A DNA stretch of 47,421 bases from Prevotella sp. (GTDB lineage: Bacteria > Bacteroidota > Bacteroidia > Bacteroidales > Bacteroidaceae), in assembly GCA_022771625.1 (NCBI GenBank), contig JALFCW010000064.1, forward strand, positions 1 through 47,421, given 5' to 3'. Shown piece by piece: positions 17,921 through 25,710 of the stretch. The stretch's first letter is position 1, and every line of letters starts with the position of its first letter. The notes below the pieces were generated by a model. That model was not told where the DNA came from. It was given only the letters and a program-made list of their open reading frames with translations, and did no database searches. A program made the translations under genes and the position numbers.

Positions 17921-19495
17921 TTACTTCATCCGTTCTATTAAGCAAGTATGTTGCTTCGTATCCTTGTTGTAGTTAATCCCCACGAGCAATATCTCGCCAG
18001 TGTATTCGGCCAATTTCGCAGGATATTCCTTACGCTTTATCTGGTCGATGGCAGTATCGGCCGAGTGGTTGAACTTCAACTCGATGACGATGGCGGGCTT
18101 TGAGACGTTGCGGCGCGGTATCATAACAAGGTCGGCATAGCCCTTGCCTGTGGCATACTCACGATGGATGACATACTCGTTCTTAGCCCAGATATAGGCT
18201 ACGGACAATACACAGGCAAGCGAGTTCTCGTCGTTGTAGGAGAGGATGCTCGTGTGCTCGTCATGGGCAAGGTCGATGGCTTGAACCACGGCTTGCTCGT
18301 TACCCGAGATGGTAGCAGAAAGGAGGTTCTTGGAATTCTGTATCGTCTTTATCAAAGGCTCCCATGATGTGGCCTTGATGGCATTATTCATCTCGTCGGC
18401 CACCTCCTTATTAGGGATATAACACTCCTGGTTATCATGGTCGTATGCCAAATAGCCGAGATGTATCAATACTGTGAGAACGTCATTCTTGCTCCTGACA
18501 ATATGCATGTCATTCAAGAACTCTGTGGTGTCAACATCTACGTGCTCTCCTGCCAACATACGGATAACATCGTCCTTCAGACCGTCAAAATTCATCTGTA
18601 TATAAGTAATGACTGAGTCATAGGCTCCTGTTGTTGTCCAGTAGCTTCGATAACTGTTATCTTCTATTGCCCTCATTACAGAATACGGATTGTAGATATG
18701 GGATTCATCTCCTATGCTATAGCCATCATACCAGCGTTCCATCTCCCTGATATCCATACCATATTGCCTGCACAGACTCTCAACCTCTGCATGTGTAAAA
18801 CCAAGAGATGTAGCTATCCTGCCAGGATAAATCATCGAGTATTCGCGGAAATTGTTCAATGCCGACTCGGTATTGTATTTCTTTATGGGCAGTATGCCTG
18901 TCAGATATGCTCCGGCAAAGACCTCATTTGACCCTGAACCCTTGAAGAGGCGGCGAAGCAGGTCAACGTATGATGTCGTGATGTATTCATCCGTTCCCAT
19001 CTCGCGCAGGATGGCATCCCACTCGTCTATAATCATCACAAAGCGGTCGCCTGTGCTCTCATTTATGCTATAGAGGATGTCCATAAGGTCATCCCTCTCT
19101 TTTATTTTGGTATCAGGGAAAACTTCCACCACATCATCCATAATTTCATGCTGGATTAGCCTCACTATCTCCCGTTCCCCACGGTATTTTGTTGTAAAGT
19201 CGGTCATGTCAATGCTTATGACATAGTACTTGTTAAGAAACTTCTCAAACGACTTGTCCTTTTCAGCTTCCAATCCACGGAACAGCTCCCACGAGTCGCA
19301 CGACTTGTCGTAATATGCGCATAACATCTTTGCAGCCATCGACTTACCGAAACGTCGGCAACGGGTGACGCAACTATAGCGACGCTCGGTGTTGAGCGTC
19401 GAATTAATGAACGGTATCAGTGAAGTCTTGTCAACATATTCACTGTTAACAATATCACGAAACGCATTATTACCTTTATTTATATATCTGCCCAT
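17921..19495 (-). CDS. AAA-ATPase-like protein with PDDEXK_9 nuclease domain
   Basis: A 524-residue protein. N-terminal AAA-ATPase-like domain (PF09820): the P-loop-like TRCRRFGKSMAAKML (about 41-55), Walker B FVMIIDEWD (about 145-153), and TGILPIKK. The C-terminal PDDEXK_9 domain (PF08011) reads GYADLVMIPRRN...AIVIELKFNHS, with the Asp and Glu-x-Lys residues of PD-(D/E)XK nucleases. No experimental function is known to me for this family, despite many copies in Bacteroidetes and Firmicutes genomes. It is a second member, after 25711-27324, of the same architecture in this window but only distantly similar. Own promoter; no operon partner. Confidence 0.9.
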   Translation of the reverse strand: MGRYINKGNNAFRDIVNSEYVDKTSLIPFINSTLNTERRYSCVTRCRRFGKSMAAKMLCAYYDKSCDSWELFRGLEAEKDKSFEKFLNKYYVISIDMTDFTTKYRGEREIVRLIQHEIMDDVVEVFPDTKIKERDDLMDILYSINESTGDRFVMIIDEWDAILREMGTDEYITTSYVDLLRRLFKGSGSNEVFAGAYLTGILPIKKYNTESALNNFREYSMIYPGRIATSLGFTHAEVESLCRQYGMDIREMERWYDGYSIGDESHIYNPYSVMRAIEDNSYRSYWTTTGAYDSVITYIQMNFDGLKDDVIRMLAGEHVDVDTTEFLNDMHIVRSKNDVLTVLIHLGYLAYDHDNQECYIPNKEVADEMNNAIKATSWEPLIKTIQNSKNLLSATISGNEQAVVQAIDLAHDEHTSILSYNDENSLACVLSVAYIWAKNEYVIHREYATGKGYADLVMIPRRNVSKPAIVIELKFNHSADTAIDQIKRKEYPAKLAEYTGEILLVGINYNKDTKQHTCLIERMK

Positions 19496-19538
19496 ATTCT
19501 ACAAGTCATCACAGGAGAGATATGCCTGCTACCGATTG

Positions 19539-19570
19539 CAAAGATACAATTCTTTTGCAGAATGTCCAAA
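19539..19570 (-). promoter_or_regulatory. Promoter of the PDDEXK_9 ATPase gene at 17921-19495
   Basis: On the minus strand TTTG (19567-19570), 20 bases, TATCTTTG (19539-19546), followed by CAAT. Full match to the Bacteroidetes consensus, 44 bases upstream of the ATG. Confidence 0.82.
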
Positions 19571-19599
19571 CTTTATATCCCCATTTTTGCATATTTGCA

Positions 19600-19700
19600 A
19601 CTTTTTAACAGAATAATCCTAGTTTGCATTCTGTTCTGGCTTGGATTTTCACACTATCAGATACATCTTGGCGTGTGCGGTGGAGAATAGTCAGCACAAG
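19600..19700 (-). pseudogene. Remnant of an HU-wHTH gene 3' end
   Basis: About 100 bases directly after the stop codon of the 19701-21143 ATPase align, by eye at roughly three quarters identity, with the last about 45 coding bases and about 50 downstream bases of the intact HU-wHTH gene (21333-21430). Shared words include ACTTTTTAACAGAATA and CACACTATCAGATACAT. On the minus strand the copy still reads STAHAKMYLIV-stop (intact gene STAHTKMYLIV-stop), while no matching upstream part of an HU gene remains. Confidence 0.75.
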
Positions 19701-21143
19701 CTAACAAAACAAGTCGTCCATAGTCACCTCCTTCTGCACTATTCCGCTATGCTTGCCACGGGCTATGCCGTAGGTCGTAATCATTGTGAGATGTACTGTT
19801 TGCTTAGCCAGAAGTGTTTCCTTCAAACACTCAATACGATGACGCAACTTTGCCACCTCGTCCTTGTCTATTGTGTATGCGGAACCTGCAAACTTCATCT
19901 CGCATAGATTTACCACATTGTCGGCACGTGATATGAGAAGGTCTATCTGGCATCCGTCGCACGCGTCATCACCTCGGATATTCCATGAAGAAACCGACGA
20001 CTTGACTCCTGCTATCTGCAAAGCCTGCCTTATCTGGTCGATATGCTGCCAGCAAGTCTCCTCAAAGGCTATGCCACGCCATGAGCGCATAATGTCGGAG
20101 GTTGCATTGTCGGTCATGAAACTTTGGTCTGACTGATTGTTTTCCACATATTTTAACCAGAAAAGGCAGAAATTGTCTATCAGTTTATATCTGAACTGGT
20201 TGGCTTTGTCACCGTATGGGGTGTATCGTATGACGAAATCGCTCTCGGCCAATGCCGTCAGTGTATCGGACAAACCGCCGCCAAAGGGGATAGATGTAGC
20301 CTTGGCAATCTCCTCGCGGGTAAAGCCGCTGTGCCTTGTGGCAAGCAGACGGATAATCTGGCGACAATCTTCGGGATTGTTGAAAATGGCATTGAAAAGA
20401 CGGTTAAACTCATCCTTTAGTTTGGGATTCCTTCCAAACAGTATGCGGTCAGCATTACCTTCGAGACTCAATCCCTTGGAGAAATAGCTGAGATAATACG
20501 GAATACCTCCGAATATCATGTATGACTGCACGATGTCGTAACGCGACATTTCAATGGATTCGTTGGCAAAATACTGTTCACACTCATGCAACGTAAACGG
20601 CATGAGCTTTATCTCGCATGTCAGACGACCGTAAAGTCCTCCTCGACTGCGGGATATATTGCCAAGAATCCATGACGTGGCACTGCCACATACAATCAGC
20701 ATGACATTGTCGCGACCGCTGCACCACCCGTTCCAGAAGCTCTCGAAGGCTGAAAGAAATCCCGAGCGTGGAGTGTCCATCCATGGCAATTCATCGAAGA
20801 AAACCACCTGACGTTTGCCGTCATCAAGCATATCAAGTAATCTTTCCAATTGGTAAAAAGCCTCCATCCACGATTTGGGGCGAGCAAATCCCTCAAGGCC
20901 ATGGTTGAGAAGGGAATAATAAAAACTGTCCAACTGCGATTTCATCCTATTTGCCTCGGCTTGCATATCCACTGGCGACACTCCTGTATGCTGAAAAGTA
21001 ATCCTTCCCTTAAACGTCTGCTTGACAAGAAAAGTCTTTCCCACGCGCCGTCTTCCATATATGGCGACAAACTCGGGACGGTCACTGTTATAGTGACGCT
21101 CCAGCTCTTCTATCTCCTGTTTTCTACCGATAATAATACTCAT
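19701..21143 (-). CDS. ATP-binding protein with DUF234-type nuclease-like domain
   Basis: A 480-residue protein of the archaeal-ATPase family (PF01637). Walker A YGRRRVGKT (29-37); Walker B QVVFFDELPWMD (about 112-123); a VCGSATSWIL sensor-like segment; a winged-helix-like middle region; and a C-terminal part with CQIDLLISRADNVVNLCEMKFAG that fits DUF234/PD-(D/E)XK nuclease-like domains (Asp plus Glu-x-Lys). Function unknown; DNA binding or cutting powered by ATP is the simple prediction. Its promoter is covered by inverted repeats, and its 3' end abuts a broken copy of the HU gene end, both signs that the gene arrived as a unit. Confidence 0.88.
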   Translation of the reverse strand: MSIIIGRKQEIEELERHYNSDRPEFVAIYGRRRVGKTFLVKQTFKGRITFQHTGVSPVDMQAEANRMKSQLDSFYYSLLNHGLEGFARPKSWMEAFYQLERLLDMLDDGKRQVVFFDELPWMDTPRSGFLSAFESFWNGWCSGRDNVMLIVCGSATSWILGNISRSRGGLYGRLTCEIKLMPFTLHECEQYFANESIEMSRYDIVQSYMIFGGIPYYLSYFSKGLSLEGNADRILFGRNPKLKDEFNRLFNAIFNNPEDCRQIIRLLATRHSGFTREEIAKATSIPFGGGLSDTLTALAESDFVIRYTPYGDKANQFRYKLIDNFCLFWLKYVENNQSDQSFMTDNATSDIMRSWRGIAFEETCWQHIDQIRQALQIAGVKSSVSSWNIRGDDACDGCQIDLLISRADNVVNLCEMKFAGSAYTIDKDEVAKLRHRIECLKETLLAKQTVHLTMITTYGIARGKHSGIVQKEVTMDDLFC

Positions 21144-21155
21144 AATTGCCTATAA

Positions 21156-21193
21156 TTTGCCACAAAGATATAAAAAATACCACTTGTGGCAAA
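21156..21193 (-). promoter_or_regulatory. Promoter embedded in an inverted repeat (operator-like)
   Basis: Arms TTTGCCACAA (21156-21165) and TTGTGGCAAA (21184-21193). On the minus strand the -33 TTTG (21190-21193) lies in the upstream arm, and the -7 TATCTTTG (21163-21170) overlaps the downstream arm, spaced 19 bases. A protein bound to the repeat would block polymerase, so autorepression by the ATPase product or control by another factor is likely. Confidence 0.8.
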
Positions 21194-21209
21194 ATATAAC
21201 CCCTTATAT

Positions 21210-21247
21210 TCTGCCACAAACAATCATTTTTAACTATTTGTGGCAGA
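21210..21247 (-). promoter_or_regulatory. Second inverted repeat, upstream of the ATPase promoter
   Basis: Arms TCTGCCACAAA (21210-21220) and TTTGTGGCAGA (21237-21247), 11 bp perfect, same core as the first repeat and same overall span of 38 bases. The two repeats are 54 bases apart start to start, about five helical turns, so they would face the same side of the helix. Confidence 0.8.
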
Positions 21248-21379
21248 TTTGATAGAACAATTAACAAAATATAGAAATCATAGAGCATGACCTGCTACGA
21301 GCGATGCATACTGATAATTTCCAATATTTCCGACTTTTTAACAGAATACTCTTAATTATATCCTGTCCTTACTTGGATA

Positions 21380-21976
21380 TCACACTATCAGATACATTTT
21401 CGTGTGCGCCGTGGAAATGTCGGTAAGCAAGCCCTTGGCGCAGAGAGAGGTGAGGTCCTTACGGGCTGTGTAGTCGGTGGCTCCGGTGTACATACGATAG
21501 AGGGAGACGGTGACGGGGAGCTGGGCGAGTGACTTTTGGAGATTGTCGCTGTCCTTGAGCATCTGAGCCAGAAAGACGCGCCACCTGGTGGTGGTGGTGG
21601 AAACTCTGCTGACGGGGTCCTTCACCTGATGAATGCTCTGTCTCTCCACATTGCGCCTCACCCTCTTGGCGACATTAAATCTCACGCCCTTGAATTTCAC
21701 GTCCTGAGTTCGCACGTCGTCAAAATCCTTCGCCTCGGGCTTGTCGATACCAAGACGCAGTGAGAACGTGCCAAGACGGTCAAGACTCACGATATACCCC
21801 TGGGCAAGGCGGTCGGAGATGATACGGAAGGCATCGTCGATGACACTCGGAGCTATAGAACCATAACGCTCGCGGAGCTTGTCGGCAAGGTCGTCAGCCG
21901 TAAACGGACGGGTATTCACCTGTTGGGGGTAGATATTGCCTGTCAATTGTGACTTTAGGAATTTTATATAGATCAT
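21380..21976 (-). CDS. HU-like DNA-binding protein fused to a winged helix
   Basis: A 198-residue protein of the Bacteroidetes HU-wHTH type (PF18291-like). The N-terminal about 120 residues have the HU-like fold pattern (FTADDLADKLRERYGSIAPSVIDDAFRIISDRLAQGYIVSLDRLGTFSLRLG in outline), and the C-terminal about 65 residues are a predicted winged helix (RKDLTSLCAKGLL). Such genes are usually found next to BT4734-like and DUF3987 genes, as here; they are thought to be DNA-bending regulators. It is likely the third gene of that operon, after a 127-base gap with a 15-bp hairpin. Its 3' end is duplicated at 19600-19700. Confidence 0.85.
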   Translation of the reverse strand: MIYIKFLKSQLTGNIYPQQVNTRPFTADDLADKLRERYGSIAPSVIDDAFRIISDRLAQGYIVSLDRLGTFSLRLGIDKPEAKDFDDVRTQDVKFKGVRFNVAKRVRRNVERQSIHQVKDPVSRVSTTTTRWRVFLAQMLKDSDNLQKSLAQLPVTVSLYRMYTGATDYTARKDLTSLCAKGLLTDISTAHTKMYLIV

Positions 21977-22059
21977 TGTGTATTAATTTTTTTTGATTAA
22001 TAGATGAAACAGATTTTGATAGTTGGCGAGAGATTATCGGGTAGAGAGTGAATATTTGT

Positions 22060-22095
22060 TTGGTAGTTAGCAAAACAGAATTTGCTAACTACCAA
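22060..22095. repeat. 15-bp perfect inverted repeat after the DUF3987 gene
   Basis: Arms 22060-22074 and 22081-22095 (TTGGTAGTTAGCAAA and its complement) around a 6-base loop, 8 bases after the DUF3987 stop codon. No T-tract on the minus strand, so it may be an RNA-stabilising or processing hairpin within the operon, or a protein site, rather than a true terminator. Confidence 0.85.
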
Positions 22096-22103
22096 TCCAC
22101 TAC

Positions 22104-23837
22104 CTACACTGCGATAGAGGTTTTACGATACAAGCCATTCTTTACCCTGGTCGCCACCCTAAATCTTGTTAGGAAACTGCCTATTATGTTTTCGGCAGTA
22201 CGGCGTGGGATATTCCTACTGGATGTGTATTCTATCACATCCTTTGTGGTGAATTCATCCCCCATGGCATCGAACACCGAACGCTGGACGTCATTCATGC
22301 CGCTCATGCGGATGTCCTGTTGTGGCTCATCGTGTCGCAACAAGGTGGCATACACCATTGCAGTGTGTGCAACGAGTACATTTACGAGTTCCAATGCCGT
22401 GGTGAAGTCGCGGTCGTCGCACTCCACTCTCTCCACACTGCCCCACTCCACCGACTCGCTGCCTACGGAGCGCAACACGGTGAGAATCATTGCGATGCGG
22501 AAGCACACGAGTCCGAGACGGCGCACACTTGCCACCATGTCGTCGCCAATCTGGTTGGCCTGCTCCGTCTGCAACTCCATGAAGAAGGCATTGAAGCGGC
22601 GCTTCTGTGCTGGCGTGAGGCGGAACTTCACGGGGCACGCCTTTCGCGACTTCATCAAATGATATATCGGAAGATACTGTTCTCCAAGCTCCCGTATGAC
22701 ATCATCGATGATTATCTCGTCGTCACGAAACACGTCGTGCCACTCCACCCTGCGGTCGATCTTATAGAAGATGAAGCGTGAGAAAAGTCCGTTTTCGGCA
22801 TCGGGCACAAGGTTCACCACCTGATGCGGAGTGCCCGTGAGCATCACAGCCCATCGCGGTTCCTGTATATCCACGTGCTCGTTGTCCTTGCGGCGGTTAT
22901 ACACTATCGGTTCGTGGTGGAAGGCGGCACGCAGTCCGGTGGAATAGTCGCCATAGTCGCTACGCATGGTGGTTGCCATCACGTCGCCCTCGGTCTCGAA
23001 GGTGAGCCCCTCGCCCCCGTTGTCATTGAGAGCCTGATAGGTGGCGGTGGACGACGAGTTGGCAGGGACGAACAGCGAGCGGAAAGGCGGTTCTTGCGGC
23101 TGGTCGGCAGGATTGGCCTTGCGCCCGAGGGCCTGATACTCAGCCATCTGCGCCTTATAGTCGGCCAGTTCACGAAGATTGGCCTCGCGTATCTCCAATT
23201 GTATCGGTTCGACAAACTTCATGCATGCGGCAAGTCTTCCTTTTGACGATGCGGGCGGAGCCACTATGCAGCCATATAGCGGGGCATACACACGGCGGCG
23301 GTCATACACTCCGCATATCCCCGGCATGGCTCCCGAGGCTGCAACAATCATACCGAGGGTCATCATGTCGGCCTCTTGCAGATTGTCGCAACTCTCTACA
23401 AGCCGCTGCACGATGGGCGGCAGGTCGTCGTGCGAAACCTTGTCTAGAAATGTATCCATTTCCACCGTTTCCACCTGTTCCGCAACTTCCACCTGTTCCA
23501 CCATCCTTGCGGAAACATTCACTCCGGCGTCCTTAGCCATCTGGAAAAGAGTTGCCACTGTGACTCCACCTGGACGGTCGGCACTCTTGAGACAGGCATC
23601 GTACTGTCGGTTACAATCCGACGCTTTGTATTGAGGGTTCATTGCACTCAGGCGATGATACATCTCGCGTCCCGCCTCGCCCCTGCCGTCGGCAAGGGCA
23701 AAGCCGAGACGAAGCCAATTGTCGTAGCCCACGGTGATGTCGCGCCCGTTGGCAATGATACGTTCTACTACTGTTTCGACGTCAATACCGATGCCAGCCC
23801 ACAGTTGGGGATTAAACAAATTATTTGTAGATGACAT
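22104..23837 (-). CDS. PriCT_2/DUF3987 helicase-like protein
   Basis: A 577-residue protein. The N-terminal PriCT_2 domain (about 30-90, YDNWLRLGFALADGRGEAGREMYHRLS outline) is found at the C-terminus of primases. A repetitive linker follows (MVEQVEVAEQVETVEM, about 112-127), then the DUF3987 domain (about 150-500), which is ATPase/helicase-like. Its nucleotide loop reads APPASSKGRLA, a departure from a canonical GxxxxGK(S/T). The start is 5 bases after the BT4734-like gene, so the two probably form one primase-helicase unit. The GC content appears higher than in the flanking genes. A terminal winged-helix-like segment (FTTKDVIEYTSSRNIPRRTAENII) ends the protein. The role in the cell is not known; likely mobile-element replication. 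Confidence 0.85.
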   Translation of the reverse strand: MSSTNNLFNPQLWAGIGIDVETVVERIIANGRDITVGYDNWLRLGFALADGRGEAGREMYHRLSAMNPQYKASDCNRQYDACLKSADRPGGVTVATLFQMAKDAGVNVSARMVEQVEVAEQVETVEMDTFLDKVSHDDLPPIVQRLVESCDNLQEADMMTLGMIVAASGAMPGICGVYDRRRVYAPLYGCIVAPPASSKGRLAACMKFVEPIQLEIREANLRELADYKAQMAEYQALGRKANPADQPQEPPFRSLFVPANSSSTATYQALNDNGGEGLTFETEGDVMATTMRSDYGDYSTGLRAAFHHEPIVYNRRKDNEHVDIQEPRWAVMLTGTPHQVVNLVPDAENGLFSRFIFYKIDRRVEWHDVFRDDEIIIDDVIRELGEQYLPIYHLMKSRKACPVKFRLTPAQKRRFNAFFMELQTEQANQIGDDMVASVRRLGLVCFRIAMILTVLRSVGSESVEWGSVERVECDDRDFTTALELVNVLVAHTAMVYATLLRHDEPQQDIRMSGMNDVQRSVFDAMGDEFTTKDVIEYTSSRNIPRRTAENIIGSFLTRFRVATRVKNGLYRKTSIAV

Positions 23838-23842
23838 AATTT

Positions 23843-24394
23843 TTATAAGGTATTAGTTATGTTTGACATATTGATATAACATTCCGGGTCGTGAGGCAAG
23901 AAGCAAGCCCTCGACTCATTGGCGCACTTGGCGTCGGCATCAAAATGATAGCGCGACGAGAGATAGTTGCTCACCGATTGAAACCACTCGCGATGGGGAG
24001 CCTCACGGGTGTCAATCTCCACAACCCACTTCACTCCGTCGCCCGATGGCGATGTGAAGAGCAGTCGGGTGACAAGCAGCGAGTCGGAAATGAGTGTGCG
24101 CCTAAGTGCCGCAACATCTTTCACGTGGTCGAAGTCGAGACATAGCAACTGCGAATGGCTCACCAAGTCGGCATCACAGCAGCGGTTGAACACTCCCGAG
24201 AAGGTGACATAGTCGAAGGCTCGCGACTTGTACTTCCTCGCCTCGGCGGCATCCTTGATTGAGCGCAGACGGAGCGTGCGTTGCTCCGCCTGCCCTCCTG
24301 TCAAATACTGATAGACATCCTCCAGACTCATGGTCCGCTCGGGGGTCTTGTTCCATACCGGAGAATGGAAAAAGCTAAAGACATTTATTACCAT
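23843..24394 (-). CDS. BT4734/BF3469-like (VirE N-terminal) primase-like protein
   Basis: A 183-residue protein matching the PF08800 family. The characteristic LLCLDFDHV (Asp-x-Asp), RLLFTSPSGDGVKWVVEI and RACFLPHDPECY motifs are all present; these resemble the catalytic motifs of archaeo-eukaryotic-type primase-polymerases, to which the family has been linked (from memory). It would supply primer synthesis for the adjacent PriCT_2/DUF3987 protein, 5 bases downstream. Length agrees with stand-alone family members. It has its own promoter (24455-24486). Confidence 0.85.
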   Translation of the reverse strand: MVINVFSFFHSPVWNKTPERTMSLEDVYQYLTGGQAEQRTLRLRSIKDAAEARKYKSRAFDYVTFSGVFNRCCDADLVSHSQLLCLDFDHVKDVAALRRTLISDSLLVTRLLFTSPSGDGVKWVVEIDTREAPHREWFQSVSNYLSSRYHFDADAKCANESRACFLPHDPECYINMSNITNTL

Positions 24395-24454
24395 ATAATT
24401 TAATGTTTATAAATAAAACAGATACAGCGGAACCCCTGATTAGGAATTCCGCTG

Positions 24455-24486
24455 CAAAGATAATAAACGTGAGGTGTGGAATGCAA
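24455..24486 (-). promoter_or_regulatory. Promoter of the primase-like operon
   Basis: On the minus strand TTG (24484-24486), 21 bases, TATCTTTG (24455-24462). The -33 box and spacer overlap the terminator hairpin of the gene upstream. A further 8-bp inverted repeat CAGCGGAA...TTCCGCTG lies just downstream, in the leader. Confidence 0.65.
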
Positions 24487-24510
24487 TAGTTCTCCCTACA
24501 TTCCACACCT
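24472..24510 (-). terminator. Terminator-like 12-bp hairpin
   Basis: Arms AGGTGTGGAATG (24472-24483) and CATTCCACACCT (24499-24510), perfect, immediately after the stop codon of the 24511-25584 gene. The following T-tract is weak (CACGTTTATT), so termination may be partial and read through into the primase-like operon. Confidence 0.7.
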
Positions 24511-25584
24511 TTATTTCCCGGTTTCTTTATAATCTTTTAAAAGTTCGGCATAGTCCTTGATGGGATAAATGTCTTTTTCTGCCGATTTAGACACTCTTAC
24601 ACCCACCATGAGTTTAGAACCTAATTCTCGCAATATGCCATTCATCTCGGCACAGGCCTCGCCATGGTCGGCCGAACGGAGATAAAATTGTGAGTCAGAC
24701 AGCATTTTCTGCACACCCTTATAGTTGGATATGTGAAGGAGGTTGGATATAAGGATAGACGCTGCCGCCTTGTTCTTGGTAATATCAGCTCCAATCGCCC
24801 TAAGCAAGTATTTAATGATACCCAACTGCATTTTTCTCTTGTAGAATCGACCGTTCCCGGCGTCGTCAGCCCCTTCCTCTGGCATATCATTATATACATG
24901 GACATCATTAAGTTCACCCTCCAAATCCACGATGCGTTTCTCCAGTTCCCTGATTTTCTCATGTGCCTTCACAAGTTCTTCCCTAACAGTTTCCTCGGGC
25001 ATATTCTTCATTCTTTGAAGTTCGGCTTCGCTCTCGTCGTGAGGAGGCAATGCCGCTATCATCTTCTGAAGCTCGGGCAGCCCCTCCTCGGTACATACCT
25101 TGTCCTTGAAATTGTCGAAAAGACGTGGCAGGATATACTTCTTGTATATACGTTGGTCGCGAAAACGATAATAGAGAATAATATACATAAACAACGAAAT
25201 CAGCATATTCTGCATAGGGCGGTCCTTCTCCTTGATTTCTATATTATACTCTTCAATAAAGCCCGCCATATCATAGAGATGAGACGCCATTGAATATATT
25301 TTTTTTGAGGGATTCTTATCATGAACAAGTGTCATCAGCTGATCTTTCACTAATAAAAACATAAAGCTCTTTATTAGCTGCATCATAAACTCATCTTTCA
25401 TATCCTCAGGCAAATCTTCTGGATATGGAAAATCAGCAATAAAACCATTAACTATAGGCAGCATTCTTTCGAAGGCCTTACCTACCGTCAATTTCTTCCA
25501 TATATTGTCATATAATATACCATATTCCTCTTGTGTGATGATGTCAAAATCATCAAACAGACCTTCCATCATATCAAGTTCCAT
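24511..25584 (-). CDS. Unrecognised protein with coiled coil
   Basis: 357 residues; I do not recognise the family. No signal peptide or membrane segment. The N-terminal about 170 residues are acidic and predicted helical (LDMMEGLFDDFDIITQEEYG at the start, ALPPHDESEAE near 180). A coiled coil follows (about 195-230, EELVKAHEKIRELEKRIVDL). The C-terminal about 110 residues form a basic helical domain (FYKRKMQLGIIKYLLRAIGA, ILISNLLHISNYKGVQKML). It ends at a strong hairpin directly upstream of the primase-like operon promoter, and may belong to the same module. An accessory replication or DNA-binding role would fit the neighbourhood, but is conjecture. Confidence 0.7.
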   Translation of the reverse strand: MELDMMEGLFDDFDIITQEEYGILYDNIWKKLTVGKAFERMLPIVNGFIADFPYPEDLPEDMKDEFMMQLIKSFMFLLVKDQLMTLVHDKNPSKKIYSMASHLYDMAGFIEEYNIEIKEKDRPMQNMLISLFMYIILYYRFRDQRIYKKYILPRLFDNFKDKVCTEEGLPELQKMIAALPPHDESEAELQRMKNMPEETVREELVKAHEKIRELEKRIVDLEGELNDVHVYNDMPEEGADDAGNGRFYKRKMQLGIIKYLLRAIGADITKNKAAASILISNLLHISNYKGVQKMLSDSQFYLRSADHGEACAEMNGILRELGSKLMVGVRVSKSAEKDIYPIKDYAELLKDYKETGK

Positions 25585-25628
25585 ATAATCAGTATTTTAG
25601 TATGTTATTATCATATTGTCTTCATGCG

Positions 25629-25677
25629 TTTCCACCACCACCACCAACCTTGCGGAAGTTGCGGAACAGGTGGAAAC
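25629..25677. repeat. Intergenic copy of a DUF3987 linker sequence, inverted
   Basis: Bases 25654-25677 are the exact 24-base reverse complement of 23467-23490 within the DUF3987 coding linker (core GGAAGTTGCGGAACAGGTGG). The segment also carries local inverted arms GTTTCCACC (25629-25637) and GGTGGAAAC (25669-25677) and a run of CCA triplets. It lies between the unrecognised gene and the downstream end of the ATPase at 25711. Confidence 0.8.
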
Positions 25678-25710
25678 ATCCTCGCAATTATTCAAGTAAA
25701 TTGATAGGCG

